From the NCBI GenBank assembly GCA_034436555.1, contig DAOTUU010000051.1, positions 35,859 through 99,858 on the forward strand: a stretch of 64,000 nucleotides of DNA. Reading direction: 5' to 3'. Position 1 is the stretch's first letter. Every line of letters starts with the position of its first letter. This DNA is from JAFMJV01 sp034436555 (GTDB taxonomy: Bacteria > Chloroflexota > Limnocylindria > Limnocylindrales > CSP1-4). A model generated the notes under the pieces. The model was not told where the DNA came from, made no database searches, and was given only the letters and a program-made list of their open reading frames with translations. Positions 51,430 to 59,614 of this stretch are shown here, in pieces. The translations under genes and the position numbers were made by a program.

Positions 51430-52260
51430 TCAGGATGCGGTGAAGGCGGCCGGCGCGGCCACCCATCCGTCCCATCCGGCGGTGCCGCTGACCGTCAGGA
51501 TCCGCGGTCCCTGGGCGGTGACCGCGATGGTGTGTTCCCAGTGCGCCGCAAGGGAGCGGTCGCAGGTCTCCACCGTCCAGCCATCAGACCGGACGCGCAC
51601 CTCATGGCCGCCCATCGTGAACATCGGCTCGATGGCCAGGCACAGGCCGGCTTCGATGCGCCGCCCTCGACCGCCCGTGCGGTAGTTGGGGACCTGCGGC
51701 TCCTCGTGCATCGCGGTCCCGATGCCGTGCCCCACGAAGGAACGCACGACGCCGAAGCCGTGGCGAAGCGCCACGTCCTCCACCGCCGCGCCGATGTCGC
51801 CCAGCGTGTTGCCCGGCACCGCCGCGGCGATTCCCGCGAGCATGGCGGCCCGCGTCGCGTCCACCAGGCGTCGGTGCGCCTCAGGTGCCTCGCCCACGAC
51901 CCAGCTGCGCGCCGAGTCGCCGTGCCAGCCATCGACGACCGCCCCGGCATCCACGGACACGATCTGGCCCTCCGAGATCCGGCGGCCACCGGGGATGCCG
52001 TGGACCACCTCGTCGTCGATGGAGATGCAGGTCGCGTGACGGTAGCTGGAGAGGTGCCCCGGGACGCCGATGAACGACGGGGTCGCTCCCGCGGACCGGA
52101 TGTGCTCGGTGGCCAGCGCGTCAAGCTCCGCGGTGGTCACGCCCGGCCGGATCGCCTCGCCGACCGCGTCCAGGACCTCCGCCACCAGGCGACCGGCCGC
52201 GGCCATGCGCTCGATCTGGGCGGCGCTCTTGAGCGTCACCCGGCGGTCGCGACCAGCCAC
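51430..52260 (-). CDS. map: type I methionine aminopeptidase
   Basis: A 276-residue enzyme that removes the N-terminal Met from nascent proteins. The metal ligands of the pita-bread fold are visible: Asp in VSVDAGAVVDGWHGD (two Asp), His in VGHGIGTAMHEEP, Glu in AIEPMF and Glu in HWEHTIAV. The GTG at 52260 is the start, two bases from the adk stop. The C-terminal 20 residues are not conserved. It is the last gene before the infA promoter. Confidence 0.95.
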   Translation of the reverse strand: MAGRDRRVTLKSAAQIERMAAAGRLVAEVLDAVGEAIRPGVTTAELDALATEHIRSAGATPSFIGVPGHLSSYRHATCISIDDEVVHGIPGGRRISEGQIVSVDAGAVVDGWHGDSARSWVVGEAPEAHRRLVDATRAAMLAGIAAAVPGNTLGDIGAAVEDVALRHGFGVVRSFVGHGIGTAMHEEPQVPNYRTGGRGRRIEAGLCLAIEPMFTMGGHEVRVRSDGWTVETCDRSLAAHWEHTIAVTAQGPRILTVSGTAGWDGWVAAPAAFTAS

Positions 52261-52262
52261 CG

Positions 52263-52985
52263 TCAGGCGCGCTTCTCGGCGCGCTCGACCACCCTCACCA
52301 GCTCGTCGGTGATCACGTCGATGGGCAGGTCGCCCCGCACGGACAGCAGGATGCCGGTCTCCACGTAGTGGTCGACGACCTCGTACATGGGAGGCAGCTG
52401 GCGCTCGAGGCGCGCCCGGACGGTGGCCGGCTCGTCATCCCGGCGCTGCTCGAGGGGCATGCCGTCGATGTCGCAGATACCCGCCACGAGGGGCGGGCGC
52501 GACTCCACGTGATAGAGGTGCGCGGCAGGCGCGGTGCAGACCCGTCGCCCGGCCAGCCGCTCCACGAGCAGATCGGGGTCCACCTCGATGTACAGCGCGC
52601 CCGCGACGCGCCCACCCCGACTGGCGAGGAGCCGCTCGAGCGCCTCGGCCTGGGGCACGGTGCGCGGGAACCCGTCGAGGATGACGCCCCGCCGGGCGTC
52701 GGGCTCCGCGAGCCGGGCGGCCATGACGTCGACCGTGACGGCATCGGGCACCAGGGCGCCCCGCTCCAGGTACGGTCGGACGTCGGCCCCGAGCGGGCTT
52801 CCCGCGCGGAGCGCCGCCCGGAACAGGTCCCCCGTGGACACGTGCGGCAGTCCCAGGCGGGCCCCCAGCCGCTCCGCCTGCGTTCCCTTGCCCGCGCCCG
52901 GCGCACCCAGCATGACCAGGATGCGGACCTCCGATGCGTCCGGTCCTGCCGGGCGCGCCGCGGTGGCCCTCGCCGCCTGGGTCAT
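52263..52985 (-). CDS. adk: adenylate kinase
   Basis: A 240-residue enzyme that interconverts AMP, ADP and ATP. The Walker loop GAPGAGKGTQAERLG (about residue 28) and the VILDGFPRT motif are present. The LID domain has only a partial zinc site: one Cys in RRVCTAP and another in GICDIDG, where zinc-type enzymes have C-x2-C and C-x2-C/D. The N-terminus has an extra 20 residues before the core. The ATG at 52985 overlaps the secY stop. Confidence 0.95.
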   Translation of the reverse strand: MTQAARATAARPAGPDASEVRILVMLGAPGAGKGTQAERLGARLGLPHVSTGDLFRAALRAGSPLGADVRPYLERGALVPDAVTVDVMAARLAEPDARRGVILDGFPRTVPQAEALERLLASRGGRVAGALYIEVDPDLLVERLAGRRVCTAPAAHLYHVESRPPLVAGICDIDGMPLEQRRDDEPATVRARLERQLPPMYEVVDHYVETGILLSVRGDLPIDVITDELVRVVERAEKRA

Positions 52986-54283
52986 CGGATGAAACCCTCG
53001 TAGTTGCGCATCATCAGCTGGGCCTCGAGCTGCTTCATCGTCTCGACGACCACCGACACCACGATGAGCAGCGCCGTGCCACCGAGCGTGAAGTTGTTGA
53101 TGACGCTGCTCTGGAACAGCAGATCGACCAGGCTCGGGCTGACGGCCACGATGCCCAGGAAGATGGCTCCCGCCAGGCTGATCCGATACACCACCTTCGC
53201 CAGGTAGTCGCGCGTCGGGGCGCCCGGACGGATGCCGGGGATGAAGCCGCCGTTCTTGCGCAGCTGGTCGGCCGTCTCATCGGGCTTGAACGTGAACGCG
53301 GTGTAGAAGTACGTGAAACCCACGGTCAGGAGGAAGTAGAGCACGACGTAGAGCACGCTGTTCTGGTTCAGCAGCGAGATGACCCCGCCGCTGATGTCGC
53401 GGATGATGCCCTCCGAGGACGACTGGAAGTACGTCGCCAACTGCACCGGGAACATCAGGATGCTGATCGCGAAGATGATGGGGATCACGCCCGCCTGGTT
53501 GACGCGAAGCGGCAGGAACGTGGCGCCGCCCTGGTACATCCGACGACCGCGCACGCGGCTGGCGTACTGGATGGGAATCCGGCGCTGGCCCTCCTGGATG
53601 TACACGATGACCGCCACCGCCGCCACGGCCATCACCGCGAAGGCGAGCCCGGCCGCCCAGTCGGGCGTGCGCATGAACGTGATGAGGCCGTTCGGGGAGC
53701 GCGCCACGATGCCCGCGAAGATGATGAAGCTGATGCCGTTGCCGATGCCCCGCTCGGTGATGAGCTCGCCGATCCACATCAGCAGGACGGAGCCCGCCGT
53801 GAGCGTCGCGATCATCGTGATCGTCTCGAACGAGGCGAGGTCGAAGTTGGGGATCACCCGCTGCCCGCTGGAGCCCGTCTGCCCCGACAGGATGGCCAGG
53901 TAGCCGTACGACTGGAGCAGCGCCATCGGCACCGTGAGGTACCGGGTGTACTGATTGATCTTGTTGCGCCCGTACTCGCCCTCGCGCTGCAGCTGCTGGA
54001 GCCGCGGCACCGTGCCGGTCATCAGCTGCATGATGATCGACGCGTTGATGTAGGGGTTCACGCCCAGGGCGATGATGGAGAACGTCGACAGGCCGCCGCC
54101 CGAGAACAGGTCCAGCAGCTGCAGAAATCCCTGCGCGCCCAGGACGTCGCTCAGCGCGCCACGGTCCACGCCCGGCACCGGCACATGGGCCAGGAACCGG
54201 ACGATGACGAGCATGCCCAGGACATACAGGATCCGGCGCCGGATGTCCGGCGCGCGGAAGGCGTTGACGAGCGCGTCGAACAC
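52982..54283 (-). CDS. secY: protein translocase subunit SecY
   Basis: A 433-residue channel protein with ten membrane segments, the core of the Sec translocon. The N-terminal region RRRILYVLGMLVIVRFLAHVPVPG, the plug region after it and the C-terminal segment ending RNYEGFIR fit SecY. The start codon is GTG at 54283. It sits between rplO and adk as in most bacteria. Confidence 0.97.
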   Translation of the reverse strand: MFDALVNAFRAPDIRRRILYVLGMLVIVRFLAHVPVPGVDRGALSDVLGAQGFLQLLDLFSGGGLSTFSIIALGVNPYINASIIMQLMTGTVPRLQQLQREGEYGRNKINQYTRYLTVPMALLQSYGYLAILSGQTGSSGQRVIPNFDLASFETITMIATLTAGSVLLMWIGELITERGIGNGISFIIFAGIVARSPNGLITFMRTPDWAAGLAFAVMAVAAVAVIVYIQEGQRRIPIQYASRVRGRRMYQGGATFLPLRVNQAGVIPIIFAISILMFPVQLATYFQSSSEGIIRDISGGVISLLNQNSVLYVVLYFLLTVGFTYFYTAFTFKPDETADQLRKNGGFIPGIRPGAPTRDYLAKVVYRISLAGAIFLGIVAVSPSLVDLLFQSSVINNFTLGGTALLIVVSVVVETMKQLEAQLMMRNYEGFIR

Positions 54284-54288
54284 CGGAG

Positions 54289-54798
54289 TCAGTCCGTGGT
54301 CGGGGTCGAGCCGGCCTCGAGCTTCGGCGCGATCTCCTGCACCGTGCCACCCGCCTGCTCGATCTTGGCGCGGGCGCTCGTCGTGAACGCATCCGCCAGC
54401 ACGAACAGCGCGACGGTGACCTCGCCGGACCCGAGCACCTTCACCGGCTTGCGCACGTTGGTGATGAGACCCGCCGCACGCAGCGTGTCCGGGTTCACCG
54501 TGAACGGTCGGCTGTCACCGAACCGGCCGGCCTCCGCACACGCCGAGATGCGGCCCACGTTGACGACCTGGTGCTCCACCCGCCAGAGGTGGCGCTTGAA
54601 GCCGCGCAGCTTGGGGATCCGGATGTGGATGGGGGTCTGCCCCCCCTCGAACCAAGGTGGGATGCTGCCACCCGCGCGGGCCTTCTGGCCCTTGGTGCCA
54701 CGGCCCGCCGTCTTGCCCTTGCCGGATGCGATGCCGCGGCCGACCCGCACCGCCTGCTTGTGGGAGCCGGGCGCGGGAGCGAGATCGTGCAGCTTCAC
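54289..54798 (-). CDS. rplO: 50S ribosomal protein uL15
   Basis: A 169-residue L15 protein. The N-terminal MKLHDLAPAPGSHKQAVRVGRG and the GRGTKGQKARAGGSIPPWFEGGQ segment are diagnostic. It is slightly longer than usual because of its C-terminal tail. The start overlaps the rpmD stop by four bases. Confidence 0.97.
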   Translation of the reverse strand: MKLHDLAPAPGSHKQAVRVGRGIASGKGKTAGRGTKGQKARAGGSIPPWFEGGQTPIHIRIPKLRGFKRHLWRVEHQVVNVGRISACAEAGRFGDSRPFTVNPDTLRAAGLITNVRKPVKVLGSGEVTVALFVLADAFTTSARAKIEQAGGTVQEIAPKLEAGSTPTTD

Positions 54799-55016
54799 CG
54801 CTTGTTCTCCGTGGCGGCCCCGGCGGCGTCCTCTGCGAGGACCTCCGTCGTGACCAGGTAGTTGACCGCGCGGACCATGCCACGCGTCGCCGGATTGTCG
54901 GGGACCTCGACCGTGTGGCCGATGCGGTCCAGTCCCAGGGCGCGCACCGTGCCGCGGGCGGCCTGGTTCGTGCTGACGGTGCTCTTGACGAGAGTGACGC
55001 GGAGCCTACCGGCCAT
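54795..55016 (-). CDS. rpmD: 50S ribosomal protein uL30
   Basis: A 73-residue L30 protein. LRVTLVKSTVSTNQAARGTVRALGL and the HTVEVPDNPATRGMV segments match the family. A short C-terminal extension after VTTEV is Ala/Glu-rich. It overlaps rpsE by 11 bases. Confidence 0.96.
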   Translation of the reverse strand: MAGRLRVTLVKSTVSTNQAARGTVRALGLDRIGHTVEVPDNPATRGMVRAVNYLVTTEVLAEDAAGAATENKR

Positions 55017-55539
55017 CGACTGCCTCCGAGGTGGGCTGGCCCGCGATGACGATCCGGACCGGCTTGCCGCGGCGAGCCGAGATCTCCTCCGCGCTGTTCA
55101 TGGCGCGCAGGCCCTCGAGGGTGGCGCGCACCACGTTGACGGGGTTCGTCGAGCCGAGGGACTTGGACAGGATGTCGCGCACGCCGGCCGCCTCCACCAC
55201 CGCCCGGACGGAACCACCGGCGATGACGCCCGTGCCCTGCGACGCGGGCTTGAGCATGACCGTGGACGCGCCGTACTGCTGGCGGATCTCGTGGGGAATC
55301 GTGGTCCCCACGATCGGCACCCGGATGAGGTGCTTCTTGGCATCCTCGACGCCCTTGCGGATCGCCTCGGGAACCTCGCCCGCCTTGCCCAGGCCGGCAC
55401 CGACATGGCCGTTTCCGTCACCGACGACGACCACCGCGCTGAAGCTGAAACGGCGGCCACCCTTGACCACCTTGGCGACGCGGTTGATCTGGACGACGCG
55501 CTCCTCGAGCGTCAGCTTGCTGGGATCGATCCGTGCCAT
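55006..55539 (-). CDS. rpsE: 30S ribosomal protein uS5
   Basis: A 177-residue S5 protein involved in decoding accuracy. The KVVKGGRRFSFSAVVVVGDGNG motif, the GAGLGKAGEVPEAIRKG segment and the GVRDILSKSLGS C-terminal stretch are diagnostic. The ATG at 55539 gives the usual start; the frame is open further upstream into rplR but this is not coding there. Confidence 0.97.
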   Translation of the reverse strand: MARIDPSKLTLEERVVQINRVAKVVKGGRRFSFSAVVVVGDGNGHVGAGLGKAGEVPEAIRKGVEDAKKHLIRVPIVGTTIPHEIRQQYGASTVMLKPASQGTGVIAGGSVRAVVEAAGVRDILSKSLGSTNPVNVVRATLEGLRAMNSAEEISARRGKPVRIVIAGQPTSEAVDGR

Positions 55540-55555
55540 CGCGGCTCCTTGATGC

Positions 55556-55918
55556 TCAGAAGTCGAGGCCGGCCTCGCGGGCGCCCTCGGCGAGCGCTGC
55601 GATCCGTCCGTGGTAGCGGAAGCCGGCGCGGTCGAACACGACGCGCTCGATCCCGGCCGCCCGGGCCCGGTCCGCGAGCAGCGCCCCCACTCGCCGCGCC
55701 TGCTCCGACTTGGTGCCTGCGGCACCCTTCAGCGCAGGATCGAGCGTGGAGGCGCTCGCCAGCGTATGGCCGGCGGAGTCGTCGATCACCTGGGCGTAGA
55801 TGTGGTTGAGGCTGCGGAAGACCGCCAGGCGAGGCCTCGCCGCGGTCCCCTCCAGTCGGAGGCGGATCCGCGTGTGGCGCTTCTCGCGAGCGGCGCTGCG
55901 GCTGGCGACCTGGGCCAT
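55556..55918 (-). CDS. rplR: 50S ribosomal protein uL18
   Basis: A 120-residue L18 protein that binds 5S rRNA. The HTRIRLRLEGTAARPRLAVFRSLNHIYAQVIDD segment and the C-terminal FDRAGFRYHGRIAALAEGAREAGLDF are diagnostic. An unusually long gap of 129 bases separates it from rplF. Confidence 0.97.
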   Translation of the reverse strand: MAQVASRSAAREKRHTRIRLRLEGTAARPRLAVFRSLNHIYAQVIDDSAGHTLASASTLDPALKGAAGTKSEQARRVGALLADRARAAGIERVVFDRAGFRYHGRIAALAEGAREAGLDF

Positions 55919-55997
55919 GGTCGGTGGTGTCTCCTGCTTGCATCCGGGTCGGCGATGACGCGCGGCCGGTGGAGGCCCTCGCGGGCTGGGATGGGAT

Positions 55998-56039
55998 GCG
56001 TGACCGCGCGCCGCAGTGGGACGCGCCGCGCCGTCACGC
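55998..56039 (-). other. imperfect 13-bp hairpin in the rplF-rplR gap
   Basis: GCGTGACCGCGCG (55998-56010) pairs with CGCGCCGTCACGC (56027-56039) with one mismatch around a 16-base loop, in an otherwise tightly packed operon. It could be an attenuator, an RNA-processing site or a chance palindrome. Confidence 0.4.
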
Positions 56040-56047
56040 GCTGGCTG

Positions 56048-56599
56048 CTACTTCTTGCCGCCGATCTTGCCGGCCTTGCCGGCCTTGCGGCGGATGACCT
56101 CGCCCGAGTATCGGACGCCCTTGCCCTTGTACGGCTCGGGCTTGCGGGTGGCGCGGATGCGGGCGGCCATGAGACCCACCAGCTCCTTGTCGATGCCCGT
56201 GACGGCGAGGCGCGTGGGCGTCTCGACCTCGAAGGCGATGCCCTCGGGCGGTTCGATCTCGACGGGGTGGCTGTACCCCAGCGCGAGCTGGAGCTTCTTG
56301 CCCACCAGCTGGGCGCGATACCCGACGCCGGTGATCTCGAGGCCCTTGCGATAGCCCGTGGTGACACCGACGACCATGTTGGCGAGGAGCGTCCGGGTGA
56401 GGCCGTGGAGCTCCCGGGACGTCTTCGAATCGTCCGGCCGCTCGACGCGCACGAGGCCATCCTCGCGGACGATCGACAGCTGCGGCGCCAGCGCGCGCGC
56501 GAGCGTGCCCCTGGGGCCCTTGACGGTGACCTGGCTGCCGTCGATCGTGATGTCGACGCCCGCCGGGACGGTGATGGGAAGGCGACCGATGCGTGACAT
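56048..56599 (-). CDS. rplF: 50S ribosomal protein uL6
   Basis: A 183-residue L6 protein. The start MSRIGRLPITVPAGVDI, the VKGPRGTLAR motif and the C-terminal EPYKGKGVRYSGEVIRRKAGK are diagnostic. The extra Lys/Gly-rich tail is common. It is six bases from rpsH. Confidence 0.97.
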   Translation of the reverse strand: MSRIGRLPITVPAGVDITIDGSQVTVKGPRGTLARALAPQLSIVREDGLVRVERPDDSKTSRELHGLTRTLLANMVVGVTTGYRKGLEITGVGYRAQLVGKKLQLALGYSHPVEIEPPEGIAFEVETPTRLAVTGIDKELVGLMAARIRATRKPEPYKGKGVRYSGEVIRRKAGKAGKIGGKK

Positions 56600-56605
56600 C
56601 TCGAC

Positions 56606-57001
56606 CTACCAGACGTAGGCCAGGATCTCGCCGCCGAGCTGACCCCTGCGGGCCTGCGCGCCGGTCATGATCCCCTGGCTGGTGCTGATGATGACCACGC
56701 CGAGACCGCCCAGCACGCGCGGGATCTCCGTCTTGGCCGCGTACACCCGCAGGCCCGGCTTGCTGATGCGCTTCAGGCCCGACACGACGGGCACCCTGCC
56801 GACGTACTTGAGCTTGATGCTGAGCGTCCGGGCGGCGCCCTCGCTCGCCTCGGAGAAGTCCTCGATGAACCCCTCGTCCTTGAGGATGCGGGCGATCGCC
56901 AGCTTGGTCTTCGACGCGGGGACGACCACGTCGGTGTGGCGCGCCCGACTGGCGTTCCGGATGCGCGTCAGCATGTCCGCGATGGGATCGGAGACGTTCA
57001 T
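56606..57001 (-). CDS. rpsH: 30S ribosomal protein uS8
   Basis: A 131-residue S8 protein, which binds helix 21 of 16S rRNA and in some bacteria represses the spc operon. DPIADMLTRIRNASRARH and the C-terminal STSQGIMTGAQARRGQLGGEILAYVW are diagnostic. It starts four bases after the S14 stop. Confidence 0.97.
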   Translation of the reverse strand: MNVSDPIADMLTRIRNASRARHTDVVVPASKTKLAIARILKDEGFIEDFSEASEGAARTLSIKLKYVGRVPVVSGLKRISKPGLRVYAAKTEIPRVLGGLGVVIISTSQGIMTGAQARRGQLGGEILAYVW

Positions 57002-57005
57002 CGGG

Positions 57006-57191
57006 TCACCAGCTCGACTTCGTGACGCCGGGCAGCTCGCCCAGCAGGGCCCGCTCCCGGAAACAGATGCGGCACATCGCGAACCGGCGCATGTAGGCGC
57101 GCGGCCGACCGCAGATGAAGCAGCGATGGTAGGCGCGCACCGGGAACCGGGGATCCCGGTCGGCCTTCGCGATCATCGACTTCTTGGCCAT
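57006..57191 (-). CDS. rpsZ: 30S ribosomal protein uS14, zinc-binding type Z
   Basis: A 61-residue S14 protein of the short type. Four Cys, two in HRCFICGRPRAYMR and two in AMCRICFRE, make the zinc ribbon. The C-terminal LPGVTKSSW is characteristic. It lies between rplE and rpsH as in Gram-positives and Chloroflexota. Confidence 0.97.
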   Translation of the reverse strand: MAKKSMIAKADRDPRFPVRAYHRCFICGRPRAYMRRFAMCRICFRERALLGELPGVTKSSW

Positions 57192-57206
57192 CTCGTTCCT
57201 CCTGCG

Positions 57207-57749
57207 TCAGCTGGCGAACGGCATGCCGAGGAGGGCAAGCAGTCGCTTGGACTCCTCGTCGGTCGTCGCCGTCGTGACCACGGTGACCTCCAGGCCACGC
57301 AGGCGGTCGATGCGGTCGTAGTCGATCTCGGGAAACGCCAGCTGCTCGCGCAGGCCGAGCGTGTAGTTGCCGCGTCCGTCGAATGACTTGCCGGGCACGC
57401 CCCGGAAGTCGCGGATGCGCGGCAGCGCCAGCCGGGTGAGGCGCTCCAGGAAGTCCCACATCCGCTCGCCCCGGAGCGTGACCTTGACGCCGATGGCGTT
57501 GCCGGTCCGGACGCGGAACTGGGCGATCGACCGCTTGGCGCGGGTGACGACCGGCTTCTGGCCCGTGATGAGGGTCAGGTCGCCGACCGCGTTGTCGATG
57601 GCCTTGCCATCGCGCAGCGCCTCGCCCATGCCGATGTTGACGACGATCTTGGTCAGGCGCGGCACCTGCATCACGTTGTCGTACTGGAACTCCTTCCGGA
57701 GCGCCGCGACGACCTCGTCGTGGTACCGCTGCTTCAGGGATCCGCTCAC
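57207..57749 (-). CDS. rplE: 50S ribosomal protein uL5
   Basis: A 180-residue L5 protein that contacts 5S rRNA and the P-site tRNA. MQVPRLTKIVVNIGMGEA, the TGQKPVVTRAKRSIAQFRVR and GRGNYTLGLREQLAFPEI segments are diagnostic. The GTG at 57749 overlaps the rplX stop (GTGA); the frame upstream of it lies in rplX. Confidence 0.97.
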   Translation of the reverse strand: MSGSLKQRYHDEVVAALRKEFQYDNVMQVPRLTKIVVNIGMGEALRDGKAIDNAVGDLTLITGQKPVVTRAKRSIAQFRVRTGNAIGVKVTLRGERMWDFLERLTRLALPRIRDFRGVPGKSFDGRGNYTLGLREQLAFPEIDYDRIDRLRGLEVTVVTTATTDEESKRLLALLGMPFAS

Positions 57750-58210
57750 TTGCGCTTCTTCTCCACGCGCGTCACGCCTTCTCCGCAATGGAGACACACG
57801 CGCACGCTCCTGCCGTCAGCCGCCTCCTGGTGCCGGATCCGCGTGGGCCGGTTGCAGGCGGGACAGACGACCATGACGTTGCTGATGTTGAGGGGCATCG
57901 CGATATCCAGGATGCCGCCCTGCTGGACGCGCGGCTGGCGCTCCGTGGCACCGGCGCGCGCCCGCGGCTTGGTGTGACGCTTGGCGATGTTCACGCCGTC
58001 GACCACGACGGCCGCACCGGCCAGCGGGGAGGTGCGCTGCCAGCCGCCACCGAAGCGCGCGGTCGACTTCTTCCATCCCTGCGGGTTGGTGATGACCTTG
58101 GTGACCGTGCCGCGCTTGCCTGCGTCCTTGCCCGTGAGCACCAGCACCTCGTCACCCTGCCGGATGTCGGGCACGCGGGTGCGCCGCTGGGGTCGGCTGG
58201 CGGGGGGCAT
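57746..58210 (-). CDS. rplX: 50S ribosomal protein uL24, long form with zinc-ribbon-like tail
   Basis: A 154-residue L24 protein, about 50 residues longer than the usual form. The KOW motif (GDEVLVLTGKDAGKRGTVTKV) is near the N-terminus and the GGILDIAMPLNISNVMVVCP segment near the C-terminus. An insertion between them (about residues 50-72) and two Cys pairs, CPAC and CLHC, at the end account for the extra length. The start overlaps the rplN stop by one base. Confidence 0.95.
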   Translation of the reverse strand: MPPASRPQRRTRVPDIRQGDEVLVLTGKDAGKRGTVTKVITNPQGWKKSTARFGGGWQRTSPLAGAAVVVDGVNIAKRHTKPRARAGATERQPRVQQGGILDIAMPLNISNVMVVCPACNRPTRIRHQEAADGRSVRVCLHCGEGVTRVEKKRK

Positions 58211-58578
58211 CAGAGCACCTCCGGCGCGAGCGAGATGATCTTCATGTAGTTCTTGTCCCGCAGCTCCCGCGCCACCGGGCCGAAGATGCGCGTGCCGCGG
58301 GGATTGCCCTGGTTGTTGATCAGCACCGCCGCGTTCTCATCGAAGCGGATGTAGCTGCCGTCTGGGCGCCCGTACTCCTTGGCGGTGCGCACGATGACCG
58401 CCTTCACGACGTCGCCCTTCTTGACGGCGGCGTTGGGGATGGCCTGCTTGACCGCGGCGACGATGACGTCGCCCACGCCCGCGGTGGTCTTCTGGGATCG
58501 TCCCAGGATGCGGATGCACTCGATGGTCCGGGCGCCCGTGTTGTCGGCGACCTTGAGGCGACTGCTTGTCTGGATCAC
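58210..58578 (-). CDS. rplN: 50S ribosomal protein uL14
   Basis: A 122-residue L14 protein. The start MIQTSSRLKVADNTGARTIECIRILG and the C-terminal NPRGTRIFGPVARELR are diagnostic. It overlaps the rpsQ stop by four bases. Confidence 0.97.
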   Translation of the reverse strand: MIQTSSRLKVADNTGARTIECIRILGRSQKTTAGVGDVIVAAVKQAIPNAAVKKGDVVKAVIVRTAKEYGRPDGSYIRFDENAAVLINNQGNPRGTRIFGPVARELRDKNYMKIISLAPEVL

Positions 58579-58964
58579 GCCGAGGCCTCAGCGCCGCTCG
58601 CGACGTGCGGCGTCTCGCGGCCCGGGTGGGCCGTCGCGTGGATCGCCTCGGTGGTGGCGGCCTCCTCGGAGACCAGCGCGTCCGTCGCCCCCTCGCCCGC
58701 GCGAGCCACGATCTCCACGAGGCGCCATCGCTTCGTCGCCGACAGCGGTCGCGACTCCTCGATGCGCACGGTGTCGCCCACCTTCGCCTCGTTGTGCTCG
58801 TCGTGCGCCTTGAACTTGGTGGTCAGGCGGATGACCCGCTTGTACAGCTTGTGACGCGACAGGCGTTCGACCGAGACGACGATGGTCTTGTCCATCTTGT
58901 CCGAGACGACGCGCCCGACCTTGGTCTTGCGCTTGCCGCGCACGGCCGTTTCCACGGCGCTCAT
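58575..58964 (-). CDS. rpsQ: 30S ribosomal protein uS17 with C-terminal extension
   Basis: A 129-residue S17 protein. The core (GRVVSDKMDKTIVVSVERL and HDEHNEAKVGDTVRIEESRPLSATKRWRL) ends near residue 85; the remaining 40-odd residues are Ala/Glu/Thr-rich and not part of the normal fold. It overlaps rpmC by four bases. The extension may be disordered. Confidence 0.95.
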   Translation of the reverse strand: MSAVETAVRGKRKTKVGRVVSDKMDKTIVVSVERLSRHKLYKRVIRLTTKFKAHDEHNEAKVGDTVRIEESRPLSATKRWRLVEIVARAGEGATDALVSEEAATTEAIHATAHPGRETPHVASGAEASA

Positions 58965-59197
58965 CGCTTCCCTCCGGCAGCGACGCTCGTCGTGGCCGCC
59001 CCATCCGACCCGAGGCTGCGCTCGGTCTGGACGGTCAGCAGCCGGGCGATGGTGCGTCGGGTCTGCGAGATCTGGCTGTAATCGGTCAACTGGCGGGTGG
59101 CCAGCTGGAACCGAAGGTCATAGAGGTGGCGGCGTGCGCTCGCCAGCTCGTTGTGGAGCTCCTGGTCGGACAGTCCACGAACCTTACCGATGTCCAT
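58961..59197 (-). CDS. rpmC: 50S ribosomal protein uL29
   Basis: A 78-residue L29 protein near the tunnel exit. LSDQELHNELASARRHLYDLRFQLATRQ is diagnostic. The ATG at 59197 starts inside the last 14 bases of rplP. A short Ser/Ala/Gly tail follows the core. Confidence 0.96.
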   Translation of the reverse strand: MDIGKVRGLSDQELHNELASARRHLYDLRFQLATRQLTDYSQISQTRRTIARLLTVQTERSLGSDGAATTSVAAGGKR

Positions 59198-59612
59198 CGC
59201 CAGCCCCCTCGCGAACCAGGAACTTGACGTCGACAGGAAGCTTGTGGCTGGCCAGGCGCATCGCCTCGGCGGCCTCCGCCTCCGGCACTCCTGCCATCTC
59301 GAACAGGATGCGCCCGGGCCGGACGACCGCCACCCAGTGGTCGGGCGCGCCCTTCCCCGATCCCATCCGGACTTCGGCGGGCTTCTTGGTGACGGGCTTG
59401 TCCGGGAAGATCCGGATCCAGACCTTGCCACCGCGTCGGACGTATCGGGTCATGGCGCGGCGCGCCGACTCGATCTGGCGACTCGTGATGTAGGCGGGCT
59501 CTTCCGTCATCAAGCCATAGTCGCCGAACGCGATCGTCGTGCCGCCCTTGGAGGGGCCGGACATCCGACCGCGCTGCTGCTTGCGGTGCTTGACTCGACG
59601 GGGCATCAACAT
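59184..59612 (-). CDS. rplP: 50S ribosomal protein uL16
   Basis: A 142-residue L16 protein. The start MLMPRRVKHRKQQRGRM, the KVWIRIFPDKPVTKKPAEVRMG segment and MRLASHKLPV near the C-terminus are diagnostic. The ATG at 59612 gives the canonical N-terminus, two bases from the rpsC stop. Confidence 0.97.
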   Translation of the reverse strand: MLMPRRVKHRKQQRGRMSGPSKGGTTIAFGDYGLMTEEPAYITSRQIESARRAMTRYVRRGGKVWIRIFPDKPVTKKPAEVRMGSGKGAPDHWVAVVRPGRILFEMAGVPEAEAAEAMRLASHKLPVDVKFLVREGAGDGHR

Positions 59613-59614
59613 GG

